Shown here piece by piece: positions 46,120 to 59,039 of a stretch of DNA of 64,000 bases (its first letter is position 1; each line of letters begins with the position of its first letter). Made by a program: the position numbers and the translations under genes. The stretch lies in contig JANBPK010000036.1 of the NCBI GenBank assembly GCA_027579435.1, positions 1-64,000 on the forward strand, in the 5' to 3' direction. This DNA is from Candolleomyces eurysporus (lineage: Eukaryota > Basidiomycota > Agaricomycetes > Agaricales > Psathyrellaceae). Under the pieces are notes generated by a model. The model did no database searches. It was not told the origin of the DNA and was given only the letters and a program-made list of their open reading frames with translations.

Positions 46120-46370
46120 GCAGCAAGCACAATCAAAAGTTCTTGGTCCGCATTACGGGCGATGAACGCGACGAAGCTTCTGTGGAACTATGGCGACATT
46201 AAGGTGCACGATTCACCACCTATTGCCTCTGTGAAGTGTGTCAAATAATTTCGATGTGATGAACCATTTAGCCAAATGAGCAGACAAGTTCAAAGCATCG
46301 TTGAACGGGTTTGAATGGACTGTCGAACTTCGGGGGTCAAACTCGTCCTTCGTCCCAGAGACGACTCGTA
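46120..46370 (+). pseudogene. relic of the 3' end of an MDR gene
   Basis: The segment NATKLLWNYGDIK followed by GTGC matches the end of MDR exon 4 (NATKLLEDGDLK, donor GTGCGA). After an intron-sized gap ending TTTAG, CCAAATGAGCAGACAAG and the following ~100 bp align with the last MDR exon through to GGGGTCAAACTCGTCCTTCGTCCC. Shifts and substitutions leave no usable frame. Everything upstream of exon 4 is lost or unrecognisable. Confidence 0.65.
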
Positions 46371-46478
46371 TGCTCGAATTCGTTTTATCAGCGCCCTTCA
46401 AGTCCAATGTTGATATCAAAATAACGTGAATTGTCCAATTTGTACTACAAATACATTTTTCAACCCAGGGTGATCTGC

Positions 46479-47262
46479 TTAGGCAGTAGAGGCGATACCA
46501 TCCTTGACAGCTTGCCAGGATGGTCGGTCTTGCAAAGACTTGAACCACCTAGCGACGTTGGGCCTAGACTCAATGGCGTCGCTTCCAACAGCAGGGAGCA
46601 ACGAGCCGTAAGGAAGGTGGAACAAATCGGCGAGGGTAACTTCATCTCCGCCGAGGTACTTCTGCTTGGAGAGGATCTGGTCATAGACGTCGAGCTTGGC
46701 CTCGAGTTTCTTGATCAAGGCATTGAAAACGGCTTCATCGGGGGTAAGTCCCTGGTATCTGTTATGGTGGGAACGGTAAGGTCGCTTTGGTAAGAATTGG
46801 GAATACTGGAGGAATCGGGGAGGTACTTACGGCTTGAAGAGCTTCTCAAAAGCAGCTGCAGACGCGTAGGGATCGAAGTTGGAGGACTCGACGGAAGCGG
46901 CTTGTTCAAATTGACCCTTGGCTTTGAGATCTTTGGGGATAAGAGTGTTTCCTTGGCCAGCGAATTTCTCTTCGATGTAGCGAGCGATAGCTCGGCTCTC
47001 GTAGATGATGTAGCCATCATCGTCCTAGGCGCAGATTAAGGGCGAGAATCAATCACCTGGCGTTCGCAAAGATCAGAACAAATATTCTTACGAGATAGGG
47101 GACCTGGCCGAATGGCTGCTTCGCGATGAAGGCAGGGGACTTGTGCTCGCCCGCTGCAAAATCGATCGCCTTGAACACGAAGGGAACTTGCTTCTCATGG
47201 AAGACGGTAGCAACACGCTTGGTGCAGGTGGATTGAGGGTTGCCGTAGAGAGTCAAAACCAT
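46479..47262 (-). CDS. glutathione S-transferase, phi-like
   Basis: Three exons, about 214 residues, normal for a cytosolic GST. The thioredoxin-fold half begins MVLTLYGNPQSTCTKRV. The Ser of this motif is the likely glutathione-activating residue, as in phi-class enzymes. AKQPFGQVPYL (cis-Pro) and DDDGYIIYESRAIARYI (ESRAI, glutathione gamma-Glu binding) follow. The helical half includes YQGLTPDEAVFNALIKKLEAKLDVYDQIL and the structural motif YLGGDEVTLADLFHLPYG, then WFKSLQDRPSWQAV. It stops at 46479-46481. It would conjugate glutathione to electrophiles, which fits detoxification of P450 products. It is an ordinary single gene and may be in the locus by chance. Confidence 0.9.
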
Positions 47263-49640
47263 TGTGGCTGCTGCTTTCTAGGAAAGGTGGCGAGAAGAGA
47301 ATAAGGTGGTAAGGATAGGAGTTTGCAATGAACGATGCTGTCTCTCTCTCTCCATCTCGACCAGGTATATATAGTCCGGNCTGAATATAGCATCAGATGG
47401 GATGATTATACCTGCAAATGGAATGTTGGCGCGGAATTTCTGCGGCGACCTCGCGTTTGAACCTTCTAAGAACGTGGAGAAGGGGACTCCGAGTGATGGT
47501 GGTGTGCTCATGATCACACTATGGTCTAAGCCTTAGTCAGTCGCTGTGTAGCACAGAGAGTACCCGTCGATGGCGTAAGGGTGATTTGGTGAGATGATTT
47601 GCCTCTTGGGTGGCGCTTACAGAGTTTCTGATTATCCATATCAGATCCAAAATCAAGGTTTCTAAGGGTGATTTCAATATATGGTCAATTAATTGCCCCA
47701 GGTGACACTGCGCAGCAGGTAGTCGACGTTCGTTTGTCACCTGCTGTATACTTGCGACGAGCGTAACCTCGGGCTGCACGGTCGCGCTATTGTTTTTACT
47801 GCAGATTTCGAATGTTTCGAGCCAGCGCTCTTTTATTCGCTTCATTTTTTCAGGAAGTTACCGAATTAATGAGAGCTCAAGCACTCAGTCATGGTGGAAG
47901 AACTAAATATGGGACTGATAGGGCATCATGATGACGAGAAACTCATCGGTCACCTGTGTCTCTTTGGTAAGAAATACCCACAACCACAACCTGCAGCCGC
48001 GTCGCTAGGAAAGCATGGAATTGATCTCGACATTCTTCACCCTCATCACCTTTCCAAACAATTTCAAAAGGTCTTTACCCGTCGTCCCCTTCGTTGCCGC
48101 AGCTCTCCGTCTGCGTATGCTAATCAAGTGTCGCAACAACTGGCAAAATCAGCTACCACAATTCTCGGAGCTAGTACCGTTCACACTCGTCTGTATTTGA
48201 CATCGGGAGGACAGCCTCAAGGTCGTATCTAGACTGGCTGCACTTTTTTGAGGTTTTAACACCGGCATGCGGTATTGCCTGCTCGACCTGAACTATTCAC
48301 TTCTCGTTCGGCGGACTTGAACATCTCCAAGGGTGAGTCCATGAATTCAAGACAACTTGATTATTCACTACATGCAAGCATTCACAGCGATTCTCAGAAT
48401 ATGATAGACGCAACTTTATGTGGGTATCTACAATGCAGAGATCACTCTTTCCATGGCCGACTCTTTCCTTTCACTTGCGCTGCCAAGAACGAAATCTTGA
48501 CAATTCGTTGACGTTCTGAACATCACCTGGGAAACTAATCAGCTGCAATGGTCTTGAATTCAGTACGGCTTTATCACGGCAAGGTATGAAAGGCAGACCC
48601 TTCTTTGGATTGCAGACCTGCTCATGATTGTCTGGACTCCAGAGCCAGAGCGCCGCTTACGTTGTTATGCTTTTAACTCATTCGCAAGGCCTAGCACACT
48701 GTTGGCGCGCCGAGTATACTGCGCTAAACCACTGGTTATCTTTGTGCTTGCGGTCGCAGTTGCCGTTATAACGCATGCAATAGGACCCGCTTCACTTATC
48801 TCTCGCCCCAAATTCGACTATCACACCCCGTTCTCAAGCTCGAATGCGATTGCTCTCCCGAATGTTTTCGGCGCCTTTGGAGCAACAGGCTTTCCCGCAG
48901 AGACGGGACGAGACCGCGCAAGGTCATGACGACCCTTACGAGATTCTGCCGCCCTTTCTGCGTCTAGGACTACTTGTTCCTCACATGGGATCCAAGGAAT
49001 GAGCTCTTCCGTCCAATATTGACTCCATTCAACATGAACGACTAACTTACCTGTACACCTCCATTCATTGACCGGACTTTGATGTGCGCTTCTTCTACTT
49101 CTATCTCGTAGACCTACCCGATCATCGGAGCTCAGTAGTAATTCCTTGAACTCTATCTCACTCCCTACTCCGTCGTTACCTCCAAACCTTAATCTTTCGG
49201 GAACTCTAGAATGTAGGTGCTTCATTGATGAAAACAGTTAAATTGACTAACGGGTTTCGGGGTTCGGCCATAGTGCTGCATTGGTTCCACCAGTCCATGT
49301 TGCGTCACCGGTATTTTTGGCACTCACTGGCATTCACATATGCGAACGAGTTCGCAAAGATTGATTACGTCCAGTTACGTCCTCCATAACCCCAGCTGAC
49401 GTTCTCTCTCTACGCGAATAGGAAGCCAAGAGTCTTCTTCTCGGCGCAGGAAGACCGCTCAATTGGCTAGGAGTAAGGGTATACCTTCGAATTGCTGTAT
49501 CATGGATGTCGTTTCCCATGACTTGGAGAATCGGGTGTTCGTATTCTTCCCAATCATCATGATGGCTCTCCAGATCCAACTCGTTATTCTATAAAGGTTG
49601 TAGTGGATTGCGTCTCCCAGAACTTCGAACTGCCACCGGG
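47263..49640. other. 2.4 kb region: GST 5' flank, unknown sequence, and P450-3 upstream block
   Basis: No convincing gene from 47263 to about 48600; frames at 47537-47845 (minus) and 47891-48232 (plus) are unrecognised. From about 48640 the sequence is distantly related to the blocks before P450-4 and P450-5. Matches are the GTTGCCGTTATA segment near 48755, TCTATCTCGTAGACCTACC near 49105, and the GGCATACCTTCGAAT-like segment near 49485. Confidence 0.45.
48640..49640. repeat. P450 array upstream block, copy 1 (most diverged)
   Basis: Counterpart of 54560-55812 and 60140-61394. Similarity is patchy, and position relative to the P450 start is conserved. See those entries for content. Confidence 0.4.
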
Positions 49641-51786
49641 ATGATCGACTTACGCGAATATCCATGGACTGTTACTCTCATTTTGCTCTTCCTCCATCTC
49701 TTCTTGCGACGATTTCGGGCAGCGAAGCGTGGTGGTGGCCTCTCTCTGCCTCCTGGTCCTAAGGGATATCCAGTTATCGGGAACCTCTTTGATGTTGCCG
49801 TGTCACACCATGTTGCGAATCACTACTCGAAACTTGCGGAGCAATACGGTCAGCGCTTTGCTCGCTTTACGTCGCTGGTCCACTGCTAACGGGCATTTGG
49901 CAGGCGACATGTTTTATATGGAATCCCTTGGAACGAAGATACTTGTTGTATCGTCACTCAAAACGTCCCTAGACTTGTTTGAACGAAGGTCAACTATTTA
50001 CTCAGACCGACCCGATACGCCCATGCTCTCCAGAGAGTGAGTCAGTTCACTCTGTATCTTTTGACGATTTCTGACTACATAATGTACATTACAGGATGGG
50101 ATATGACGCATATTTCACCATGATGCACTATGACACGATGTGGAGAAAGCAACGACGCGAATTTCACCTCCATTTTAACCCAACCGTAGTCAAGCGCTAC
50201 CACCCAGTAATCTTGGATGAGAGCGTCAGCTTCCTGAAGGATATACTGTCGGACCCCAGTCGCTATAGAGAGCGCACTAAAAGGTGGGTGAAATCGTTCG
50301 ACTTGGGGTCCATTCCACCGAGCACGTCTCGTCGTCGTGCAGTTACTTTACAGGTGTCATAATCAGGGCTACCTACGGGATCAAGCCCAAGGGTAACGAT
50401 GACCCTTTGATCACACAGGTTGACAAAACTACCGTCGGATTCAGCATCGCAGGGAGAAAGGGATCGTTTTTGGTTGACTTGATACCCGCGCTCACATACG
50501 TCCCGGATTGGATGCCAGGCACTGGCTGGAAGAGATTCGCGAAATATTATCGGGAAATGTCGTTCTTATCGAGGGTCACGCCTTTCAGGCTTGTTCAAGA
50601 CTTGGTTGTGAGTGATTCCTTTGTTTTTTGCCTAGGTAACAAAGTACCGAGAGATTCGACTTATGTAGGAACAGGGAACTGCTACACCATGCGTAGTTAG
50701 TCGCATGATTGAGAGCCTACCAGCCGAGGGCGACCCGAGTTATAGAGAGGCGTATACCATTGCTCAAGACACCTCCGCGGTAGCCTATGTCGGTATGTCT
50801 GAAGGCGTCGTGTGCTTCACATGAATCTCTGCTGATCCACAGCTGTACTAGCTGGGGCTGATACAGTTATGGCAGCCGTACTTATGAAGCTTGACCGCGT
50901 ACTGACTCCACCTCGCAGAGCTTCAGCGGGGGTATGACCTTCTTCCTTGCGCTGGCGATGCACCCCGAGGTACAGAAGCGTGCGCAGAAAGAGATCGACG
51001 AGGTCGTAGGCTTTGGACGACTGCCCGACTTCAACGACCGGCCTCAGCTTGTATACGTGGACGCCTTGCTCAAGGAAATTTTTAGATGGCACCAGGCGCT
51101 ACCGATAGGTACTGTACCTGCGTTTAAGTGTCTTCCCTGACTAAGTAAGGGGCACCAATCTTTAGGCGTTCCTCATGCGACGTCCGAAGACGATGTGTAC
51201 GACGGGTATTTTATTCCTAAGGGAACCGTCGTGATCGGTAATACATGGTACGCTCCTTTCGTCGACTCTCCTCTCGTGAAGGAATATTGAAGGCATTAAT
51301 TTATTAGGCACATCCTCCACGACCCTGGGCTTTACGATGATCCTCTCACATTCATTCCTGAAAGGTTCATTAAAGACGGCATGATCAACAAGGAAGTCGC
51401 CAATCCGTATTCTGCTGCGTTCGGATTCGGTAGACGGTGAGATCCAGCAGACATCAAAGTTGGAACGGTTAAACTCACCTGTTCCGCTCGACAGAATTTG
51501 TCCGGGTCGCCACATTAGTTTGGACTCCATCTACGCCATGATCTCAGGGACTTTGGCCCTTTTCGATATATCTCCTCCTAAGGATGCGAACGGTAACGTG
51601 AAACATTTGAAACCCACTTTTAGCGAAGGCCTCTTATGGTGCGCGCACTCTTCACCGCTCCCGAATTGAGCCAGGAATTGATTACGCCTTCTGAACAGCC
51701 ATCCAAACCCATTTGAGCTGGTTATCAGGCCTCGATCTGGCCGTCACAGGCAGTTCCTTGAGACTCTTGTCATTTCCGAAGCCTGA
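49641..51786 (+). CDS. cytochrome P450 monooxygenase (P450-3)
   Basis: First of three tandem P450s. The start MIDLREYPWTVTLI is chosen by match to P450-4/5; a membrane anchor and SLPPGPKGYPVIGNLFD follow. Motifs seen are MWRKQRREFHLHF, GIKPKGNDDPLI, FLVDLIPALTYVPDWMPG and the I-helix AGADT in a 14-nt exon (50852-50865, acceptor TAG). Then come LKEIFRWHQ (ExxR), DPLTFIPERFIKDG and AFGFGRR/ICPGRHISL with the heme Cys after an intron. The final exon HPNPFELVIRPRSGRHRQFLETL stops at 51784-51786. A second possible acceptor (CAG, 9 nt upstream) would add Val-Leu-Ala before the I-helix motif. It looks intact. Substrate unknown. Confidence 0.88.
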
Positions 51787-52539
51787 AGTCGTGCCACCAG
51801 AACCTTGCTCGACTATCTTGTGTAATTTCGTTCGACTATGTTTTGATCTGTGCGGCCCCGGCCTGATCCTTCTCTTAAATCTTAACTAAATTAGATACTT
51901 ATGAGTGAGGCATCGTTAAATGTACCTCTGGAGAGTGGCCAAGCACTCTCAGTCTCTTTACCTTCAGCGTAGTTGTGCTTTCGGACTAGCGAATGTCACG
52001 ACGGGAAAGCATGCGCAGTGCACTCAAGTGTTTGACAGTCGCTTCCATCGTAAATCAAAGACTTCGTTGGGTGCCGAGTATCTTGCACTTCCAGAGTTGA
52101 TTGAATATATGAAAGGGTCCTGTATGCGGCATTTAGACTCACTCGATAACAGGTCCAAAAACGTCAAACTACATATCATTCATTCTGGTCGCGCAACTCT
52201 GACCTCACGGAGTCGGGACTGGCGCCGCTACTATTATCGCCCCCAGCCATAGCGATTCACCCTTGCGCCGGTATTCGCCGGTCATAACCTAATTTCGCGT
52301 TGATACAATAACATAAGTGGGCAGTAAACGGTGCAAGATCCATCGTCTCCCGACATTTGTACCGACAAAAATGGCCATGCTGGGGTGTGAGTCAAAGCAA
52401 CATGAATGAAGGATATGTGGTATGTTGAGGCATACGTTCTCTGCCTGATAATACTCTAGCTAAGTTAAGGTCTGTGGGTCAATTCGAGGTAGAAGAATTG
52501 AACCCCCGGCGAGAACCATCGATAGGAGTCACCAATTGG
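51787..52539. other. P450-3 3' flank, no gene recognised
   Basis: The stretch at 51880-51990 (GCATCGTTAAATGTACCTCTG, TCTCTTTACCTTCAGCGTAG) recurs after P450-4 (58090-58160) and P450-5 (63660-63720). It belongs to the tandem unit. The rest is unrecognised. Confidence 0.45.
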
Positions 52540-53520
52540 TCAATAAGTTGCTTTAATAAATGCGGGAAATGGAGTCAATTTTTGAATGCGTGCCTCCAGG
52601 TCCTGTCTGACTTTAGTTATAGCCTCCTCGCAGCATCCCCCACTCTGTTGTAACAGTCCATGGGGTAGTGCAAAAAGACCGTCAAGATTAGCTAGCACAG
52701 CTAGCCCCGCCGTGACATGATTGGAGAGGAGATTCCGAAATACGCGTCTCCATACATCGCACCCAGTATAGCCGCTCGTGTCCTTCAAGGAAAGGTATTT
52801 AGCCCGACTGGGTGAGCTATTGGATTTACAGTGATGGCATCCTTGGGAGAGTATATGAGGTACCGCGCAGTACACTTCCGCCCATGCTTCGTAATACTTT
52901 ATCTACGCCCGGGATTCGGAGCGTGAGCTCATGGATAATTTGGCATAATCTCAAAAGTGATACTCACCCAGGGGAGAATCAAGCGTTCTGGTAATAGAAC
53001 CACGACAGTGGACAAAGGGAGGGCTGCTCCATGTGCACCCGTCAGCTCCAGAAGTTCCGTGTATCCATGCTTCACCGCAAACAGGGCTACTTCAACGGGA
53101 TGATTCTTTATGAAATCTCTGTAAGATTCGTTTAGCAATCGTAGGTCTCGAATGTGTACGAGGAAGCGGTACTTACCCACTGTAACGAAGACACAGGCGA
53201 CAGACATGGGCTGCAGAGTACACCTGATACTTCTCAGCCGCCTCAGCGAGTTCAATCACAGTCTTGAAATCCATATCTTCGACATTCGGCCGGTCAATCG
53301 GATAGATGAAGGGGAAAAGCAAGTCGAGCACACTGGAGTTTTCGGGGAGGGGAACTGGTTCAGACGTTAAACTGAGTCCATCTTGTGCATTGATGGGAGG
53401 GAATCCACCGGTATTTACTTCCAGGTTCTTGGAGTGGATCCCGTACCGCACCCTGTCGGATGAGATGAAGATAATGTCCGCATCGCTGGTTGGAGGGACT
53501 GGTTTAAGGGGAGGATGGCT
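52540..53520 (-). CDS. BTB/POZ domain protein, basidiomycete type
   Basis: Minus-strand exons give SHPPLKPVPPTSDADIIFIS, then YGIHSKNLEVNTGGFPP, VPLPENSSVLDLLFPFIYP and DFKTVIELAEAAEKYQVYSA, the BTB fold as found in many mushroom proteins. After an intron (GTAAGTACCG to TTACAG) comes KNHPVEVALFAVKHGYTELLELTG. After a further intron come YYEAWAEVYCAVPHIL and a Cys-bearing helical C-terminus that stops at 52540-52542. The BTB fold mediates dimerisation and often binds Cullin-3, but targets here are unknown. The first exon is unresolved: an intron acceptor lies at about 53520 and several short upstream starts are possible. It sits only in the P450-3 to P450-4 interval, so it was not copied with the array. 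Confidence 0.7.
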
Positions 53521-53829
53521 GGTAAGTATCCTATTTCACTCAAATGTAAAAGCAGCTCACATGATATCGAATCGCGAGCTGCCATCGTACTTCAGTGAAT
53601 GTTGTGATGACCATCGAAGAAAGAGGAGGCCGAGTGATATTATTATCACTCACCCAAAATCCGCGCAAGTCCGACGTGATGATCGGTCGGCAACTTCGGC
53701 AACATCGCCGAGGCGTGTGAGAGCGCTTGAAAAGGTACCAAAAGAAAAATGTTACACTGAAGTACTTACCCCAATATCATTCTCCGGTTCTTTGTATCTT
53801 CTCCCTTCTGGCAGCCACAACATCGCTCG

Positions 53830-55812
53830 CTAGCGTTCTCATAGACCCAAAACCTGTCACACAATGCAATCTGCACCTATAGATCAAGGGACCCCTCTTA
53901 CAGGAGAAGCTGGACGCAGCGGCCGAAGACTTCGCACACATCTTCCTCGTTGTCTTCAAAACGCGTCCGCAATACCCTTGCTCGCCTTTTCTCGTCACGC
54001 AATCTCACGCAATCTCGAGCGTTGCTAAATTCAACGCGATTGGTGAGCATGCACCTCATCTTACATATCGAAGGAGCTCTCGAACGTAGTGGTTGCACGT
54101 TCTCCTGGGGCGTAACATTCAGATTCTGATTTACCGCTCAGAATCAATCACTGGCTACAGGCGTACAAGGACACCCTCAACGTCATTTCATAGGTCATTG
54201 CAGCCGATGTTGGAATGGTCATTGGGTGAGTCGATTGCCCTATCCTCCATTACGCTATTACTCGTAAGCACTGACAGACCATGGCAGAGATCCGCTCTAC
54301 CGGCAGCCTGCTGAGCCAAAATCTCTATTCTCTCACTCGCGCTACCAAGGACGAAGGCTTGACAGTCCTTTCTGTGCTCTTGACGTCACACGAAAAGCTA
54401 TCCATCACCTGTACGGCCTGATCGCAGCAGTGTCTGAATATCGAGCTCTTCTTTAGCCTTTAGGTGGCAAACCAACTCATGATGTTCAAGGCCTCCATAG
54501 TAGTGGCGCGGCTGTAGAGCCATATTCCTGGTCACACTGACAAGGCCTACCCCGCCATTGGCTTGCGAAGGTGCCTTTTGGTGAACACTGGTCATCTCTG
54601 TGATCGTGGCGACGTTGCCGTTATACCGCAGGCAGGATATACCTCACGTGTCTCTCGCTCCGAAGTCCGCCTGGCACCCTCGTTGGCATCAGCTCAAACC
54701 ACCTCTTGTATACCAGGCAGAGATGGAGGACTATCTCGAATACCCACGTTTGTTTCTCCAACGGGGCCGTTCAGTGACTCTTTCCTGTCGTCTTTCAGCG
54801 CAGGAGTATGCAATCATTGGCAGTGCTCTGAATGTTCCATCGAGTGAAGCGGCTAGTAGGGTACTCAGAGCTGGGGGAGCATGGTAGTACGCCTTTCACT
54901 CATAGATTTCCCGTAGTTGACGAATCCCTTAGCTTCGTGTTGAGTGTGGGCGATATGCTGCACCTTTCGTCCTTCCATAGATGTCCGTTCTGTCGTTTCC
55001 CAGATCCAGGAGGAAGAAGACACCGAATTTCTCGGAAGTCTCACCCACGACGTAGAGAGTGAGTTCTAACCGGTACGTTCGAACCGTGTTACATACACCC
55101 TGATATGGTACACCCCGGCGATCCTTCCAGGTTTTCCCCAGATAGACTGGATAAAAATGGAAACATTAAAAAGGACATCGTCAATCCTTGCTCCGCCGCT
55201 TTATCGAAATTCGATGGAAAGCGAGAGGGCATGCCGCATGTCATGGCTCAATGGCGAGAACTGAGGCCTTCCTTCACTGATGGGAATGATGTACGCCTTA
55301 TCTTCTATTTTTGTTTCTTCGAGTTAGAGGACGGAGCCCAGCCCTCCCGGTTCCATATCTCGGGAGTTTTGTTATCTCCAGACCGTGTTCATTCGCGGAA
55401 GATGTGGACCCAATCAGGTGTGTCAGTAACATACCTTGATCCAAATGTGATCACTGTCATTAACGTAAAGGGGAACTCGCGGAGGGTTCTTGGTCGTTCT
55501 TGGTCGTGAATGTTCGACTTTTATATTGGGCCACTGATACTTTGGTCCGAGGTTACGTTTTCACGCCGTCTTCTCCCCCATGTGGCGCTTCCTACTTGCG
55601 TTTTGGGAAGCAATGAATCTTCTACTGAACTCATTTTGGTTACGGTGAGGGCATACCTTCCGAATGCCATATTGTCGGTGCTGTAGTTTCTCATGCTTTG
55701 GAGAATTCAGAGGAGCGGGTGACCCGTTCAGGTGCTTGGCAATCACAGCCAAAGGTTTAAAAGGATTCGAGTAATTTGTGTTTTGGGTCGGTCATATCCA
55801 ACTGCCGCAGGG
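53830..55812. repeat. P450 array upstream block, copy 2, with P450 debris
   Basis: This aligns with 59470-61394 over about 1.9 kb, including GAGCATGCACCTCATCTTACAT, the GATTCTGATTTACC stretch and the segment TGATCGTGGCGACGTTGCCG. Within it, 54680-54760 reads PRWHQLKPPL then MEDYLEYPRLFLQRG, reminiscent of a P450 K-helix end. At 55111-55205, DPSRFSPDRLDKNGNIKKDIVNPCSAAL matches the P450 stretch before the heme loop. It ends with the promoter of P450-4. Confidence 0.65.
55105..55215 (+). pseudogene. P450 exon relic (PERF region)
   Basis: The reading DPSRFSPDRLDKNGNIKKDIVNP followed by CSAAL lines up with DPYKFDPERFIKDGKINKEVANPYSAAFGFG of P450-4. The next codons (SKFDGKRE) replace the heme loop, so only a fragment remains. 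Confidence 0.6.
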
Positions 55813-57963
55813 ATGATCGACTTACGCCAGTACCCATGGACCGTTACTCTGACTTTACTTCTTATCCATCTCATCCTGCGACGAGTTTGGGCTGCTAAAC
55901 GTGGCGCTCGCCTCCCTCTGCCTCCTGGTCCAAAGGGCCGTCCGGTTGTTGGGAATCTCTCCGACGTTGCCGTATCGGAACGTGCTGCTAACCACTATTC
56001 AAATCTTGCCAACCAGTACGGTAAGAGCACCTACATATCTCATGCTCCCTTCCTGACGCTTGTCTGACAGGCGATCTCGTTTACCTCGAATCCCTTGGAA
56101 CGAAGATCCTTCTTGTATCGTCGCTCAAAAGGGCCCTAGACCTATTTGAACGCAGGTCAACTATCTACTCGGACCGGCCCCATTTGCCCATGCTATGCGG
56201 AGAGTGAGTCAAATCACTCCTTAACATCGAAATGATTACCTACTTCTGTACATTATAGAATGGGATACGACGCCTACTTCAGCATAATGCACTACAGCCC
56301 TATGTGGAGGAGGCAACGACGTGAATTTCACCTCCACTTCAACCCGACCGTGGTCAACCGTTACCACCCAGTAATGTTGGACGAAAGGATCTCCTTTCTG
56401 AAAGATATATTATCCAACCCCAGTGAATATAGAGAACGTAGTAAAAGGTGGGTAAAATCATTTGATTCGTGACCCGTATCACTGACCAAGTCCCGTCGTA
56501 TCAAAGCTACTTCACAGGCGTCATAATCAGGACCATATACGGGATCAAGCCCAAGGGTAACGATGACCCTTTGATTACCCAGCCTAACGAAACTACTATG
56601 GGGTTCAGCATTGCCGGGCGAACAGGATCGTTTTTAATTGACTTGATACCCGCACTCACGTACGTCCCGGAGTGGATGCCAGGGACCGGCTGGAAGAAAA
56701 TCGCGAAGTACTATCGGGACATGTCTTTGATGTCAAGGGTTGCGCCTTTCAAGCTCGTTAGAGACTTGATGGTGAGTAAATCTCGCTTTGCTGGTGGCCT
56801 TGTGCGGACAAAGAACTGAGAGATTTGACATAGGAACAAGAAAATGCTGCGCCAAGTGTAGTTAGCCGTATGATCGAGAAACTACCAGATGAGAGCGACC
56901 CGAGTTATACAGAAGCGTATACCATCGCTCAAGATACTTCCGCTGTAGCTTATGTCGGTACGTCTGAATAGGTGTGCCTCGCGTGAATCTCTGCTTATCC
57001 GCAACCGTACTAGCCGGGTCTGATACAGTTACGGAAGCTAATTCTTGGAGGTTGTCCGCGTACTGACTTCAAGTTTCAGAGTTTTGGCGGGGGTATGATC
57101 TTCTTCCTTACGCTGGCGATGCATCCGGAGGTCCAGAAGCGCGCTCAGAAAGAAATCGATGAGGTCGTGGGCTTTGGACGACTTCCCGACTTCAGCGACA
57201 AGCCCCAGCTAATCTACCTTGATGCACTTCTCAAGGAAGTCTTTCGATGGCACCAGACACTACCGCTAGGTATCCTCTAATACTTTATGGATATGCGTCC
57301 CCTCTTGCTAACTGGAGGGCGTGCCAACCTTTAGGCGTTCCTCATGCGACATCCGAAGACGACGTGTATGACGGGTATTTCATTCCGAAGGGTACCGTAG
57401 TTATCGGTAACGCGTTGTATGTTTCCTCTGCTGTCTCCTTCCGCAGAAAGCAGGCTGAGGCCCCCGATTTCTCAGGCATATCCTCCATGACCCCGAACTT
57501 TACCCTGATCCTTACAAATTCGATCCCGAGCGGTTCATCAAGGACGGTAAAATCAACAAAGAAGTTGCCAATCCATATTCTGCTGCGTTTGGGTTTGGGA
57601 GACGGTGAGCGCTAGCAGACATCGACGTTCAAGCGGTTATGTTAATCTGCTTACCTTTGTATAGAATTTGTCCGGGTCGCCACATGAGCTTGGACTCGCT
57701 CTACGCCGTGATCTCAGCGACGTTGGCCATCTTTGACATATCACCTCCCAAGGACGAAAATGGTAATACGATACCTGTAAAACCTATTTTCAGCGATGGG
57801 CTCCTGAGGTACGCACTCTTCATCGCTTTGGCATCGACGTGGGATTGATGTCAACTGATTGCGCTCTGCGAACAGCCATCCAGAGCCATTTGAACTAGTT
57901 ATCAAGCCTCGGTCTGACCGTCACAAGCAATTCCTCGAGACTCTCACCGTTTCCGATGCTTAA
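55813..57963 (+). CDS. cytochrome P450 monooxygenase (P450-4)
   Basis: Second of the tandem array, close to P450-5. The start MIDLRQYPWTVTLT at 55813 is followed by an anchor and PLPPGPKGRPVVGNLSD. Motifs are SDRPHLPMLCGE, MWRRQRREFHLHF, GIKPKGNDDPLI and FLIDLIPALTYVPEWMPG. The I-helix AGSDT is in a 14-nt exon (57014-57027, acceptor TAG at 57011-57013). LKEVFRWHQ (ExxR), DPYKFDPERFIKDG and AFGFGRR/ICPGRHMSL with the heme Cys after an intron follow. The last exon HPEPFELVIKPRSDRHKQFLETL ends at 57961-57963. The upstream CAG acceptor present in P450-3 and -5 reads CAA here, so only the TAG acceptor can serve. No disabling change was seen. Confidence 0.88.
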
Positions 57964-59020
57964 AGGGGTGCCACGAGTAGAACATTGCTCAGGCTTTTAT
58001 CTTATGTACCTGATGATTCCTTCTACTTTTTTTTTGTCCTATGCAACCTCTGTCTGTACCTCTTCAATACTTACCTATTCTGAGTGAGATACGAGGTATC
58101 GCTAAGTGTGCCGCTGAAGTTGGGGACCCTGAGTCTCTTTACCTTCAACGTAGCTTCACGTCTCTAAGCTATGCTTCTGGAGTTAACCAAAGAGTGTAGT
58201 AAGTCTTTCAGCGAAAGATTTCGCGCACATTCCGGATCTTGACTTCGTCTTTTCATTAGGCTTATCTTTCACCGCATGGAAAGAAACACCCGTTCGGATG
58301 ACTCTCCCCCAAGCCAACGAAGGAAGAAATCACTGTACCCCGACAGTCTGGATCCTGATCTACGATGTTTCCATCTACGAGACTTGGGGATCCTCAATCT
58401 GCCCCTTTCGGGGTCGGCAGAAGGTGAGATTCTGTTTCTATCTGACCCTCTGAGGCACCGCTGGACTCAGTCACGTCTAGTGCTCATGGTACGCCCCAGT
58501 TGTAACCTAATGTCTTTCGGTTTCTTGTCTGTCTCGTCACCAATAGTCTAATGGAACATATTCCCTTGATACCGGGCACACAGGAAAGGCAGGTCGATGC
58601 TGAAGACTACCTTTCCAGGCAATTCTCGCCGTCTCCCATCACCCCATCCTTCACGACAAGCCCAATATCACAAGGGCACTACAGTGGGTATGCTCTACTA
58701 AAGTTGAACGTCTTGACAGCATCGTGGACTGCTCCGAGCCAGAATGCTAGTGTGTAATATAGTACGAGTGGCTGATGGGAGAACGAGACGAAAAGGGGGA
58801 AGAAATTCATTCGTTGGGCTCGAACGTAGTTCCAGTGGTGGACTCTTTGATTTATTTGAGCAGGCAGGTGTATAAGAGAGAAAATAGATGGCAAGACATT
58901 CTGGGTTCGGAACCCACCATAAATGACATGGTCTCCGACCAGTCTGACGGAGGAAATTCATTGATGATGTGAATTGATGTGCGTAAACTATGACGATTTA
59001 AACCAATGCTCACGCCAATG
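57964..59020. other. P450-4 3' flank and unknown sequence
   Basis: 58090-58160 is the recurring 3' flank. Frames at 58276-58551 and 58551-58757 (plus) run nearly end to end but show no recognisable domain. They may be one small two-exon gene or chance. Confidence 0.35.
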
Positions 59021-59039
59021 AGCCCAATAGCACTCTTGC

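Noticed and set aside
52160..52260. Third copy of the dispersed repeat
   Set aside because: CGGAGTCGGGGACTGGCGC-like similarity to about 1398-1425 is short and lies outside the part shared with 10498-10865.
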